Origin: Bacillus sp. FJAT-28004
Lineage (GTDB): Bacteria; Bacillota; Bacilli; Paenibacillales; Paenibacillaceae
Direction of reading: 5' to 3'
Assembly: GCF_001280845.1 (NCBI RefSeq)
Contig: NZ_LGHP01000002.1
Coordinates: 837,439 to 901,438 of the forward strand
Length of the DNA: 64,000 nt
The first letter of the stretch is position 1. Every line of letters begins with the position of its first letter. Below, in pieces: positions 16,226 through 25,615 of this stretch. The notes under the pieces are model-generated. The model ran no database searches. It worked only from the letters and a program-made list of their open reading frames with translations, and was not told the origin of the DNA. The translations under genes and the position numbers were made by a program.

Positions 16226-17398
16226 TTAGGCTTTCGATTTTTTGGGTATTGCTGATGATTTGAACGGGGTTACTTTATTTTTGCCCGTCGTCTTGGAATA
16301 GTACATAGCTTCGTCAGCTTGCTTAATCATTTCTTGAACAACCTTGCTTTCTTTGGATGTGCTGAAACCAACGCTTATCGTAACCATCGTTTCTTGCTCG
16401 ACTCTGCGCCGAATGGATTCGGCTACAATTTCGGGCTTCACACGCTCTAGGCTAATGCAGCTCAGCAGCTCCTCTCCGCCATATCGACCCGCCGATCCGA
16501 TGCCGCTCGACTCTTCCTTAATAATCTCGGAAACCTGCTTAAGTACCCCGTCTGCTTTATGGTGGCCATGTGTATCATTCAACTTCTTAAAGTTGTCGAT
16601 ATCGCAAAAAATAATGGCCATCGGCTTGTTTCTCTGAAGCAGCTGCTCAGCCCTAGAATAAAAATGCCGTCGATTATACAATCCTGTCAGGCCATCCATA
16701 ATAGACGATTGATAGGTAAACATTAACCTCTCGATCACCCACTCGAACAGGAGGATAAACAAAAGGGTGTAATATACAATTGGCAGCAGCTGGCTAATCG
16801 TAAGCAACCAAGTCAAAGAGCCATGAAAAACATAGGCATTCGACAGCCTAGCAAGCTCGCTTGCAAAGAAAACAATTAAGCTCGCGTAATATTTGGAGCT
16901 CATATTAGCACTTCTAGTATCGAGCATAATCATGAAAATAACGATTAAACCATAAAAGTCGAGCGCCGGAAATGTAAAAGCTTGCGCATGAACGACAGTC
17001 TCCATCGTAACAGGCGTTATCGCAAATTGTATGCCTGCAATAACGAAAGTCATCATACTCATAATGATAAAGGGAATGACTTTAAGCTGTGCCGTTCGAT
17101 GAGTATATAATTTCATGAAAACAAAGTTTATAATAATAAAAGATACGATTTGGAGTATGGTAAAGGCTAAATGTAGAAATGGTGATAATGACCAGCCTGG
17201 GTAAGCAAGCACGACGAGCAGGCATTGCTTAATGATAATGAGCGGGATGGCTGTAATAAGTAAGCGATAAATTCGTTTGTTGCGGTAGCTTACATAAAGC
17301 CTAACCGACATAAAAAGCATTAAAATAAGAATGACGATGACAGCTGATGAAGAGAGCAGTTGTACGTTTGGGCCTGAAAGCCATTGTGTAAGAGTCAT
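16226..17398 (-). CDS. Membrane-bound diguanylate cyclase (GGDEF domain)
   Basis: A 390-residue protein. The N-terminal half is hydrophobic with about seven membrane segments, and the C-terminal half is a GGDEF domain. The domain begins SSIMDGLTGLYNRRHF near residue 220 and has the metal-binding FCDIDNFKKLNDTHGH near 257. The active-site loop reads RYGGEEL, so the last residue is Leu rather than Phe. It ends ADEAMYYSKTTGKNKV. It probably makes cyclic di-GMP from two GTP in response to a membrane signal. No upstream inhibitory RxxD is obvious. It is divergent from the glycosyltransferase gene. Confidence 0.88.
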   Translation of the reverse strand: MTLTQWLSGPNVQLLSSSAVIVILILMLFMSVRLYVSYRNKRIYRLLITAIPLIIIKQCLLVVLAYPGWSLSPFLHLAFTILQIVSFIIINFVFMKLYTHRTAQLKVIPFIIMSMMTFVIAGIQFAITPVTMETVVHAQAFTFPALDFYGLIVIFMIMLDTRSANMSSKYYASLIVFFASELARLSNAYVFHGSLTWLLTISQLLPIVYYTLLFILLFEWVIERLMFTYQSSIMDGLTGLYNRRHFYSRAEQLLQRNKPMAIIFCDIDNFKKLNDTHGHHKADGVLKQVSEIIKEESSGIGSAGRYGGEELLSCISLERVKPEIVAESIRRRVEQETMVTISVGFSTSKESKVVQEMIKQADEAMYYSKTTGKNKVTPFKSSAIPKKSKA

Positions 17399-17462
17399 GA
17401 GTTACCCACCGTTATCTAGTATTAGTTTCAATAGCTTTACAGAAACATATGTTCTAATATAT

Positions 17463-17509
17463 CATGTTTTACGGTGAACGAATAGTTGCAATACATGTTT
17501 TACGTTGAA
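17463..17509 (+). repeat. Direct repeat in the GGDEF/glycosyltransferase intergenic region
   Basis: CATGTTTTACGGTGAA (17463-17478) and CATGTTTTACGTTGAA (17494-17509) differ by one base and are 31 bases apart. They lie just before the start of the glycosyltransferase gene; the second copy merges with its ribosome binding site. Possibly a regulator site, or a short local duplication. Confidence 0.6.
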
Positions 17510-17521
17510 AGGATGGGACAC

Positions 17522-18649
17522 ATGAATATTTTACAAGCGTTGTTTTTCCCGCCGGAGCAGCCGGGTGGAGTTTCTTCCATGATCCCGTACATTCAGGATA
17601 GATTCATTAAGTTTGGTTGGCAAATGGAACTGTTCTCACTGCCTAAGAGGGTTAGAAGCAAAGGGCAGGAAGAGGTAAAGTTCGAGACTTTCGATCATAC
17701 GATCTACAGCGGAAATAAAATGGTAGATAAATATATACAAACCTATAAAGATTACGTATGGTGGACAAAAATGCGCATCAAAAAGCCGTACGATATTATA
17801 CATGCGCATCATCCCATTGCTGGACTTGTTATGAAGCAGCTATTCCCAGATACACCGCTTGCCATGACGATTCATTCCAGCTATGAACGGGAGCTTATTC
17901 TGAACGGCAAAATTAAAGAAGGCGGGCCGGAACACCGTTTTCTTATGAGTCTTTATGGCGAACTGGAGGCAAAGGCGGATCAACTGCTTACGGTATCTGA
18001 ATCATTCCGAACCTACATCGCTCCTCATATTAAGCATCCAGAGAAAATTAAGGTTATTCCGAACGGCTTTGACGAGAAGCGATTTAAACCGATCTCACAT
18101 GAGAACGCGGTAACACAGCTCATTACGGTATGCAGGCTTGTCCCAGCAAAAGGGCTTGACGTGCTGCTGCATGCTTGCGCAGAACTTAAGCAGAAAGGGC
18201 ATCCGTTTGTCCTTCATATTATCGGAGATGGACCGATTCGCGAGGAGCTCGAAGCATTAGCAGTTGAACTCGATTTATATGATGACATTATTTTTTACGG
18301 CTATATGCTGCATCCCGAAGAATTTATGCCGTTTTTTGATGTATTCGTATTGCCATCACGCGCTGAGGCTTTTGGTTCCGTTTTCGCGGAAGCGGCATTA
18401 TGCTCGCTCGCACTTGTCGGCACTAACGTTGGGGGCATCGCAGAGCAAATCGAAGATGGCGTTAATGGATTGCTCGTGCCGCCGGAAGATCCAGCAGCAC
18501 TCGCCGATGCGCTTGAGAAAGTCGTGACCGATCCGACTTATCGTTATCATTTGGCTAGGTCTGGTTCAGATAAAGCAAAAAAAGTATATTCTCTGCAACG
18601 AGTGATCGCTCAGCTGAAAAAAGTTTATATTCATATGAAGCCGGAGTAA
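17522..18649 (+). CDS. Glycosyltransferase, family 4 type
   Basis: A GT-B fold glycosyltransferase of 375 residues. The N-terminal domain starts NILQALFFPPEQPGGVSSMI with the acceptor-side GG loop. The C-terminal nucleotide-sugar domain has TVCRLVPAKGLDVLL near residue 205, and PSRAEAFGSVFAEAALC near 280, with the Glu residues of the E-x7-E motif that bind the sugar donor. The start is ATG at 17522 with GAAAGGA 8 bases upstream; an in-frame frame extension to 17486 has no such site. Substrate unknown; a surface-polymer or glycolipid role is likely. It stands alone before yhaO. Confidence 0.85.
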   Translation: MNILQALFFPPEQPGGVSSMIPYIQDRFIKFGWQMELFSLPKRVRSKGQEEVKFETFDHTIYSGNKMVDKYIQTYKDYVWWTKMRIKKPYDIIHAHHPIAGLVMKQLFPDTPLAMTIHSSYERELILNGKIKEGGPEHRFLMSLYGELEAKADQLLTVSESFRTYIAPHIKHPEKIKVIPNGFDEKRFKPISHENAVTQLITVCRLVPAKGLDVLLHACAELKQKGHPFVLHIIGDGPIREELEALAVELDLYDDIIFYGYMLHPEEFMPFFDVFVLPSRAEAFGSVFAEAALCSLALVGTNVGGIAEQIEDGVNGLLVPPEDPAALADALEKVVTDPTYRYHLARSGSDKAKKVYSLQRVIAQLKKVYIHMKPE

Positions 18650-18681
18650 CGGCTCATTATATCGGAATAGGCGGTTTTGAA

Positions 18682-19968
18682 ATGTCGGTACCTTTTCGAT
18701 TCATACATGCAGCAGATTTGCATTTAGATAGCCCCTTTCGCGGGCTTGCGAAAGCACCAGATCAGGTGAGAGAGGTTTTGACCGAATCCACGTTTGCGGC
18801 ACTGCGTCAGCTGACACAGACCGCCATACGCGAGCAGGTGGATTTTATCGTTCTGGCTGGCGATCTGTTCGATGAGGCAGATCGTTCGCTTCGGGCACAG
18901 CTCATGCTCGTACGCGAATGGGAAAAGCTGCACGAGCATGGCATTTCCGTATATGTGATCCATGGAAATCACGATCCGTTAAATGGCGAGCGAGCTTCTT
19001 TAGAGCTGCCTGCAAACGTTTATGTATTTGGAGCGGATCAAATGGAATATCGGCCGGCTTACCGTACTAACGGTGAGCTGGCTGCGTTTGTTTACGGCCA
19101 ATCCTACGGTACGCGTATCGTTTCTGAGAATATAGCAGCCGCTTATCAAATACAGCCGGAGGCGCCGTTTCACATCGCGCTGCTACATGGCAACGTAGAT
19201 GGAGACGGGACGCATGATCCTTATGCTCCATGCTCGCTGGAAGAGCTTATCGGAGTCAAAGGCTTCGATTATTGGGCGCTTGGCCATATCCATAAACGAA
19301 GGGTGCTGCATGAATACCCGCATGTCGTATACGCTGGCAATGCACAGGGAAGAAATCCGCGTGAAACAGGTGCAAAGGGCTGCTACTTGGTGGAAGTAAC
19401 AGCTGCAAGAGCAGTAGAGCTAACCTTTATGCCTCTCGATGAAGTAAGGTGGTACGAGCGTAACTGCTCGATAGACGAGCTCAGCACGGAGCAAGAGCTT
19501 TTGCAGCAATTGGAAGGACTCATTGAGCGGATTCTCGCCGAGGCGGAAGGACGCTCGGTTATGCTTCGACTAGGCTTGACTGGTCGCGGCCAACTTCATC
19601 AGAAGTTATCGGAGCCAGCGGTTGTTCGAACGCTGCTCGAGCAGCTGCAGGAGAGCAGATCCCAATCGTCAGCGGAACCATGGCTATTTGTTCATGGGCT
19701 AGAGGTGAACACGGGAGCTGCGATCAACTGGGAGGAGCTGGCGGTGGAAGACAGCTTCGCCGGTGAGCTCTTTCGGTTTAGCGCAGCATTAACGGAGGAT
19801 GAGCAGCTATGGCGGGATTTTGCGAAAAACGCCGTGGTTCAGGCAGCTGGGCATGTGAAGCTTGGCAGGCTAATGCAAAGTCAATGGGACGAGCTTCCTG
19901 AGCGGTGGCTTGATCATGCGCGCGAGCTGACGCTTGGTTTGCTTCATGATAATGAACGGGGCGGATGA
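18682..19968 (+). CDS. yhaO: Metallophosphoesterase, YhaO/SbcD-like nuclease subunit
   Basis: A 428-residue phosphoesterase with the motifs of the Mre11/SbcD group in order: HAADLHLD (about residue 9), LAGDLFDEADR (about 57), GNHDPL (about 95), LLHGNVDGD (about 163) and WALGHIHKR (about 197). The His/Asp residues bind the two metals. YhaO is encoded next to YhaN, as SbcD is next to SbcC, and the pair is thought to form a DNA-processing complex. Here the YhaN-like gene follows 55 bases later on the same strand. A C-terminal domain of about 170 residues is less conserved. Confidence 0.88.
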   Translation: MSVPFRFIHAADLHLDSPFRGLAKAPDQVREVLTESTFAALRQLTQTAIREQVDFIVLAGDLFDEADRSLRAQLMLVREWEKLHEHGISVYVIHGNHDPLNGERASLELPANVYVFGADQMEYRPAYRTNGELAAFVYGQSYGTRIVSENIAAAYQIQPEAPFHIALLHGNVDGDGTHDPYAPCSLEELIGVKGFDYWALGHIHKRRVLHEYPHVVYAGNAQGRNPRETGAKGCYLVEVTAARAVELTFMPLDEVRWYERNCSIDELSTEQELLQQLEGLIERILAEAEGRSVMLRLGLTGRGQLHQKLSEPAVVRTLLEQLQESRSQSSAEPWLFVHGLEVNTGAAINWEELAVEDSFAGELFRFSAALTEDEQLWRDFAKNAVVQAAGHVKLGRLMQSQWDELPERWLDHARELTLGLLHDNERGG

Positions 19969-20023
19969 TGATAGGGCTTACGCAGCCGGTGTCTGCAAAA
20001 GCCTATAGGAGATGACAGGAAGC

Positions 20024-23000
20024 ATGAAGCTTTTGAAAGCAGAAATTGATGGTTTCGGACAGCTATATGGGAAGCAAATACCGCTCGATGCAGGGGTCAT
20101 TATCGTATATGGTCCAAATGAAGCGGGTAAAAGCACGATGTTCGGCTTTATCAGATCGATGCTTTTTGGTTTTGCCAAACGCGGACAGTCCAATGAGCGG
20201 CAAGAGCCGGTAAATGGCGGAAAGCATGGCGGCAGGATATTTTTTCGCGATGCACAAGATGATGCCTACGTCGTTGAACGATATGCGGCTGACGGCTTAG
20301 GCAAGCTAAAGCTGCGTGGTCTACGCCATGCATTCGGTGATGACGAATGGCTGCAAGATCAATGGACGAGCACCTTAGCTGCGGCTGATAAACCTTTTGA
20401 AGGAGGTGCCGATCTTACACAAGCGGAGTGGGAACGGCAGTTTCTAGGAGGCATCGGTGAAAAGCTGTATCGACAATTATTTGCTATAACGCTTACAGAA
20501 CTGCAAGAGGTCGGTGCGCTGTCAGGCGAAGAGCTTGGACGATATTTGTACCAGGCAGGGTGGGACAACGGCAAGTCGATTGCAGCAGCTGAGAAACGTT
20601 TAGCACAGGAGATGGACCTGCTCTTTAAGCCTCGCGGAACTAATCAACAAATCAATCAACAGTTGAAAACACTTGAGCAGATAGAAGCTGTTCTGCGGAA
20701 ACGTGCGGATGCCATCGTCGCTTACAATGAGTTGACGCAGCAAACGGGGAAGCTGGATGCTGCTTTGCGTCAATTGGAAATTGAGCTGCCAGCAAAAGAG
20801 GCAAGGCAAACGCTGCTTCATAAAGCATGCACGTCTAGGCCGCTATGGATTCGCAAGCAGCAGCTGATTATCGAGCGTGAACAAGTCGCCTATGCAGCCT
20901 CACTATCGGCGCATGCAGAGAAGGAATGGGACGAGCTGCGAAGACAAAGAGCGGAGCTGCGCGAGGAAGCGGAGAAGCTAAGGCAGAAGGTGCTGCTGAT
21001 GGAGCTTCAGCTTGAGGCGATTAGTTATAATGAGCAGCTGCTTCGTATTGGGGATGAGACGGAAGCTCTGCTCCAAACAACGGAGAACATCCGCCAGCTG
21101 AAGCAGGACAGTGCTGAGCTGGAATCGGAGCTGCGAGAGCATGATGAGATGATTGCAAGGCTCGTAAGCAGCATTGCGCCGGAGTGGACCGAGCGGCAGC
21201 TGAGGGAGCTTCATGTTACGATTGCAGATCGTGATTATGTGAGAAACGCAAGGCAGCAGGAGCTCGAGCATTCGCGAGGGGAGGAGCGATTCGCGGCTGA
21301 GCTTGAGACGCTTAAGCAGCAGGAGCAGGAAGCGTCTATCGCTTTGGAGGAGGCGAGGTCTGCCGCTGCACGGGATCAGGAGCGCAGCGAACAGGAGGGC
21401 AGCACGGGCTTTGATGTGCTGCCGCGCACGCGAGATGCGCTGAAGGGGGCGTGGAACGCCCTCGATAGCGCGCTTCGCGAGTGGGAACTCGAGCGGGCGC
21501 GCTCTGCCGGAGCCGCTGCAGCCGCAAGCGAGAGCGAGTCGGCTGGCCGCGGCGCGGCAGCTTCGGGCCGAGGCGGAGCCGGCCCTTTGTGGGCTGCGGC
21601 GGCAGGAGCGGGCGGAGCCGCGCTGGCGCTTGGAGCTGCCGCGCTTGGCGGAGCGAGCCGCGGTATTGGTTTTGCTGCGCTGGCGCTGGCGGGAGCGGCG
21701 CTTGCGCTTGTTGCCTTGGCGATGCTGCGGAGCCGCAGCGCTGGGAATGCAGCTGGAGAGGGAAGCGATCAGTTGCATGGACGTGGACGTTCTCGCGGGC
21801 GCAGCGGAGCATCCTCAGCGACGGGAACGGATTTTACCGCTCTAAACGAGCGAGAGAAACGTGTACATCATGCATTAGAGATTATGGTACATAAGCCTCA
21901 AGAAGCAGCGGCTGCCCTGCTTGCGGCTAAACATTACAGCTCGCCAGAGCATCTGCTCGCTGCCGAACAGGCGCGCACACAGCTGCGCGCCGCAGTCGAA
22001 GCCCGTCTCGAGGCGCTGCAACGCAGCGAGCGCCTCATCGACCATTGCAGCGAGCTCGCCCGCCGCCTTGAGCGGCTGCGCGCGCACGCTGCAGGACGCA
22101 GCGAGGCTGCTGCCGCTGCTGCACAAGCAAGGCAAGCCATCGCCCGGCAATGGGCCGGCTGGCTTGCAGCTCGCTCACTGCCGGCGGGGATGTCGCCGGC
22201 AGCTGCGCTCGAAGCATTCGAGCTTGCCGAGCAAGCTTTGCAGCGGCTGCAGCATTATGACCGGCTGTCGGCGAAGCAAGCCGCCGCAAGCAAACAGCTT
22301 GCGGCTTTCGCTAAGCAAGCAGCTGAATTGTGCGAGCATTTCGAGGAAGCTGCCGCGGGGGTCGCTGTTGATCCTGCCCTCGCGCTGCGATTGCTGCATG
22401 CCGAAATTCGCCGCCATGCTGCAGCAAAGCAAGAAGCACGCGGCATCATCGCGCGCCGCGATGAGCTGCGCATGGCGCAGCAAGCTGCTGAATCCCGGCA
22501 GCTTGAGCTAGAGAATCAAGTGATGAAGCAAATGGATGCGGCTGGTCTCTCAAGTGAAACACAATATGAGCTGGCGCTCGAGCATCGAGGATCGTTGCTG
22601 GCGCTCGAACTTGAACAAGCTAAGCTTACATTGGAAATGACGGCAGGCATGTCGGCGGAGAGAATTTGTGAGCTCGAGGACTTGTTTGGGAACTATGATG
22701 AAGAGCAGCTGCAGCATTTGCAATTGGAGTCGCTGTCAGAGCTGAAAGAGCTGGAGCGGCAGAAGCAAGATCAGCTTGAGAAGCGGGGAAGAGTTCGGCA
22801 GTCGCTTGACCATCTTCTGAAGGAAGAGGAGCACCAAAGGCTGCTTTCTGACAAAGCAATGACGGTTGCCCAGATCGAGAAGGATACAGAGAGGTATGCC
22901 GTCCTAGCCATTAGCGCTGCATTGATTAGCAGAACAAAGCGAGTTTATGAGGAAGAGCGGCAGCCTGTCGTGCTTCGCAATGCGTCGCGCTTTATTACGA

Positions 23001-23353
23001 AGCTGACTGATGGCAAATATATTCGAGTGCTGACAACGCCAGGCGAACCGGGTATCAGACTAGAAACAGCGGAGCGACGTCTCATCGACAGCGGAATGTT
23101 AAGTAGGGGAACAGCAGAGCAGGTTTATTTAGCGATGCGCCTTGCGTTAGCTGAGGAAGCTTCACGCGGAATCAAGCTTCCTCTTATGCTCGATGATGTG
23201 TTTGTTAATTTCGACAAAGGACGGCTGCATGCAGTAACCAAGCTGCTCGCAGCGTTATCGAGTGAAAGGCAAATTATAGTTATGACCTGCCATGAGCATG
23301 TTCGAGATGCGATGCTCGAGCATTGCGAGGGTGCATTGCTCGTGCAAATATGA
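20024..23353 (+). CDS. yhaN: YhaN-like AAA ATPase (SbcC/Rad50-related) with Ala-rich centre
   Basis: A 1109-residue SMC-like ATPase. The N-terminal Walker A GPNEAGKSTM lies near residue 32. Long charged coiled coils follow, and the C-terminal Walker B half contains LIDSGMLSRGTAEQVYLAMRL in two parts: the ABC signature-like SRGTAEQ, and LPLMLDDVFVNFD. In the middle (about residues 490-600) is an Ala/Gly/Arg-rich stretch with two hydrophobic runs, the place where Bacillus YhaN also carries hydrophobic segments. A second Ala-rich helical tract follows. I start it at ATG 20024 (MKLLKAEIDGFG); ATG at 20012 has its AGGAG directly adjacent, which is too close. Partner of YhaO. Confidence 0.85.
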   Translation: MKLLKAEIDGFGQLYGKQIPLDAGVIIVYGPNEAGKSTMFGFIRSMLFGFAKRGQSNERQEPVNGGKHGGRIFFRDAQDDAYVVERYAADGLGKLKLRGLRHAFGDDEWLQDQWTSTLAAADKPFEGGADLTQAEWERQFLGGIGEKLYRQLFAITLTELQEVGALSGEELGRYLYQAGWDNGKSIAAAEKRLAQEMDLLFKPRGTNQQINQQLKTLEQIEAVLRKRADAIVAYNELTQQTGKLDAALRQLEIELPAKEARQTLLHKACTSRPLWIRKQQLIIEREQVAYAASLSAHAEKEWDELRRQRAELREEAEKLRQKVLLMELQLEAISYNEQLLRIGDETEALLQTTENIRQLKQDSAELESELREHDEMIARLVSSIAPEWTERQLRELHVTIADRDYVRNARQQELEHSRGEERFAAELETLKQQEQEASIALEEARSAAARDQERSEQEGSTGFDVLPRTRDALKGAWNALDSALREWELERARSAGAAAAASESESAGRGAAASGRGGAGPLWAAAAGAGGAALALGAAALGGASRGIGFAALALAGAALALVALAMLRSRSAGNAAGEGSDQLHGRGRSRGRSGASSATGTDFTALNEREKRVHHALEIMVHKPQEAAAALLAAKHYSSPEHLLAAEQARTQLRAAVEARLEALQRSERLIDHCSELARRLERLRAHAAGRSEAAAAAAQARQAIARQWAGWLAARSLPAGMSPAAALEAFELAEQALQRLQHYDRLSAKQAAASKQLAAFAKQAAELCEHFEEAAAGVAVDPALALRLLHAEIRRHAAAKQEARGIIARRDELRMAQQAAESRQLELENQVMKQMDAAGLSSETQYELALEHRGSLLALELEQAKLTLEMTAGMSAERICELEDLFGNYDEEQLQHLQLESLSELKELERQKQDQLEKRGRVRQSLDHLLKEEEHQRLLSDKAMTVAQIEKDTERYAVLAISAALISRTKRVYEEERQPVVLRNASRFITKLTDGKYIRVLTTPGEPGIRLETAERRLIDSGMLSRGTAEQVYLAMRLALAEEASRGIKLPLMLDDVFVNFDKGRLHAVTKLLAALSSERQIIVMTCHEHVRDAMLEHCEGALLVQI

Positions 23354-23378
23354 TTATTTATAATGACTTGCGGCTTAC

Positions 23379-24419
23379 CTAATGAGTCGAAACACGTTTG
23401 CGAATAATTAAGATGAGCCAGCCTAAGCTGACCAACCCGAATAGCGGATAAAGAGTCGAGAGCAGCGGACCAAATCCGATTTGGCTGGCTACATAACAAA
23501 TCGCAAGGATGAGAAGGACAATCAAGCTCCGAGCCCATTTCAGACGCTCATGGAGCTGAAGGGTAAGACCGTAAATGTCCGCGATGAGTGTTGTGAAGAT
23601 TTCAGCGAAAATAATAAAAATATAAATGAACTGTACGCTAGGTCCAAGCTGCCTTGCAATGCCGCCCATTGGAATCGCAAACTGTTGAATGCCTGGCATA
23701 TGAACAGAAAGTGCGACATGTCCAGCCAGCAGCATAAAGCCGATCCCGATACCACCGACCCATGAACCGGCAATAATGACCTTGCGGTCACGAATTTCTG
23801 AGCCAAGCGGTACGAGCACGGCCTGTGACATCGAGAGATTAAATGCGGTATAAAGAAATGGCGAAGCCCAAGCGGCCCATATGGAGTGGTCGCTTGATAA
23901 GGTAATGAACTTGTCCGCGCCCGGTGTTTGGAACGTATTAATTATGATGAGCACAGTGAATAGCAGCATAATAGGGACGACGATCGCATTAACCGTCAGA
24001 ATAGCATTCATCCCTTTGCGCAGTAAAAAATAACAAGCGGCCATCGTAATAAGCAAACCTGATTGATAAGAAATATTCCAATGCTCATAAAAGATGGTGC
24101 CTGCGCCGGCGAGCATAACAGCAGTTACGCCTAGAAGCACGACTAGCATGAAGTGGCTAATAAGTCGTCCATACTTGTCGCCAAACAACGCCTTATTTAA
24201 GTCCTCGTAAGATTTTGCCCTAATTTCACTGGCAATCAACATCATCTTGGTGCCAAGCCAAATGAACAAAACGGTAGATAAAACAATCGTAACCGAACCC
24301 CAATACCCGAAGCGGGTAAAAAACTGTAATATTTCTTGACCGGTGGCAAAACCAGCCCCCACGATTGTACCCATGTAAGTTGAAGCGATTTGCAGTACTT
24401 TTCCAGTGCGTTTCCACAT
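23379..24419 (-). CDS. YkvI-like multi-pass membrane protein
   Basis: A 346-residue integral membrane protein with about ten membrane segments, resembling YkvI of Bacillus. Characteristic parts are ASTYMGTIVGAGFATGQEIL near residue 12, which looks like the unwound first helix of LeuT-fold transporters, and ASPFLYTAFNLSMSQAVLVP near residue 180. Substrate unknown; the family is related to amino acid or branched-chain transporters. Its 3' end is 25 bases from the convergent end of yhaN, without a clear terminator between them. Confidence 0.8.
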   Translation of the reverse strand: MWKRTGKVLQIASTYMGTIVGAGFATGQEILQFFTRFGYWGSVTIVLSTVLFIWLGTKMMLIASEIRAKSYEDLNKALFGDKYGRLISHFMLVVLLGVTAVMLAGAGTIFYEHWNISYQSGLLITMAACYFLLRKGMNAILTVNAIVVPIMLLFTVLIIINTFQTPGADKFITLSSDHSIWAAWASPFLYTAFNLSMSQAVLVPLGSEIRDRKVIIAGSWVGGIGIGFMLLAGHVALSVHMPGIQQFAIPMGGIARQLGPSVQFIYIFIIFAEIFTTLIADIYGLTLQLHERLKWARSLIVLLILAICYVASQIGFGPLLSTLYPLFGLVSLGWLILIIRKRVSTH

Positions 24420-24627
24420 CGTCTACCGTCCTCCGTTCGATAACCCTCTATAAATAGAAGGTATGTCCAAACGGGGACAGGCATGACTTTTTTCCAAAGA
24501 ATACGATTTTTTACGGGATATTTAGGATCGGGGAGTGGCCTTAATACAAGTAGCTGTGGTTGTGCTGCGGTGTATTTTTCATCATTTGTGACCTTGTTTT
24601 GCTTTTTGGATAGGCTTGTTAGCTGAA

Positions 24628-25350
24628 TCAGCTGATAGCGAGCAGCTTAATGGAAATGATTTCATTATGTTCGGGATCAAGATCAAGCTTAAGCAATGCT
24701 TTGTGTGCTTTGTAGGTGAGCAAATATGTAGTTTGCTTCTCAGGCTTGCCGAGTGCAAGCAGTGCAGATTCCGGATTATCACCAATTTGCAGCCCGCTTA
24801 GGCCAGCTTGGATGTTTTTTTCAAAGAGCTCTATAAATTGTGTCGTTTTCTTTGCATTGATTCCAACTGCAAATCCGTCATATTCAAGCACGGTAACGGG
24901 ATCGGTCTCTTCCTCTAGCTTGTAGCTGTCTAGCGGCTTGCCAAACTGCTTAACAACTGAAGCGTGGCTATCTCCAATTGCAATGCCATGGAGCAGAGGC
25001 GCGTCCGCTTGCCACAGTGCATCCTCACTTTCGGTTTTTACGGGTGCTTTCGAATTCTCTGACTTGCCGATTGCTGAGGTTTCGGTGTTTGTATTGCTGC
25101 TCGTATCAACTTTGTTCACATGCGGCTCGTCCATTTGAATTTCACTTTCCGTTAGCTCAGAGTAAGAATCTTGAGGACTGTTCGGTTTATCCGTCTGTTT
25201 GGTTAAAATAGGGGCCGTATCATCCGTGTATGAATTAGGTGCTGTTGTAACTGCGCTTTGACAGCTGGCAAGCAGAATGGCAATCGTTGAGGTTGCGGCG
25301 AGCATTGCAGCTTTTTTTGTGTATTTTCGATTTGGGTTCAAGGTTTGCAC
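24628..25350 (-). CDS. Putative lipoprotein, unknown function
   Basis: A 240-residue exported protein. The N-terminus is basic and followed by AAMLAATSTIAILLASC, a lipobox with Cys near residue 29. A Ser/Thr/Asn-rich linker of about 80 residues follows. The C-terminal domain has two GIxIGDS/GLQIGDN-like repeats (residues about 125 and 190) with FGKP and LGKP after them, so it may be an internal duplication. Start GTG at 25350 with AAGGAAAGGAG upstream. Function not recognised; it lies about 210 bases upstream of, and on the same strand as, the YkvI-like gene. Confidence 0.7.
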   Translation of the reverse strand: MQTLNPNRKYTKKAAMLAATSTIAILLASCQSAVTTAPNSYTDDTAPILTKQTDKPNSPQDSYSELTESEIQMDEPHVNKVDTSSNTNTETSAIGKSENSKAPVKTESEDALWQADAPLLHGIAIGDSHASVVKQFGKPLDSYKLEEETDPVTVLEYDGFAVGINAKKTTQFIELFEKNIQAGLSGLQIGDNPESALLALGKPEKQTTYLLTYKAHKALLKLDLDPEHNEIISIKLLAIS

Positions 25351-25528
25351 TCCTTTCCTTATAGGAAATATAATCGGTATAATGACTTGTATTAATTAAT
25401 GTGTGAATGGTTCAGCTTATTTTTTCAGTCATTTGCACTATAGATTAGACGTGTAAAATATGGAAAAAGTTTCTCTATTTTACTATGGATAAGAATTTTT
25501 TCGTTCAAAATAGTTAGATTTTTTTTGG

Positions 25529-25587
25529 TTTAATAACGATCTCTTCCATAGGGTTGCACTTTTTGCCTGACCTATGGTACGTTATCA
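25529..25587 (+). promoter_or_regulatory. Inverted repeat and possible promoter upstream of xpt
   Basis: Nested inverted repeats: ATAACG with CGTTAT outside, and CCATAGG (about 25546-25552) with CCTATGG (25571-25577) inside. Between the inner arms lies TTGCAC (25554-25559), and 18 bases on is TACGTT (25578-25583), a weak sigma-A-like pair. It could be an operator overlapping the promoter or a leader hairpin. It does not match the conserved core of the purine riboswitch. Confidence 0.35.
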
Positions 25588-25615
25588 AAAAGGATTTTGG
25601 TGGAGGTAATGAAAG

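Noticed and set aside
21336..22511. Long open frames opposite and out of frame within yhaN
   Set aside because: They come from the high GC content and Ala-rich codons of yhaN; their translations are low-complexity.
25360..25615. Purine riboswitch upstream of xpt
   Set aside because: The conserved three-way junction core of the purine riboswitch could not be found in the sequence by eye.
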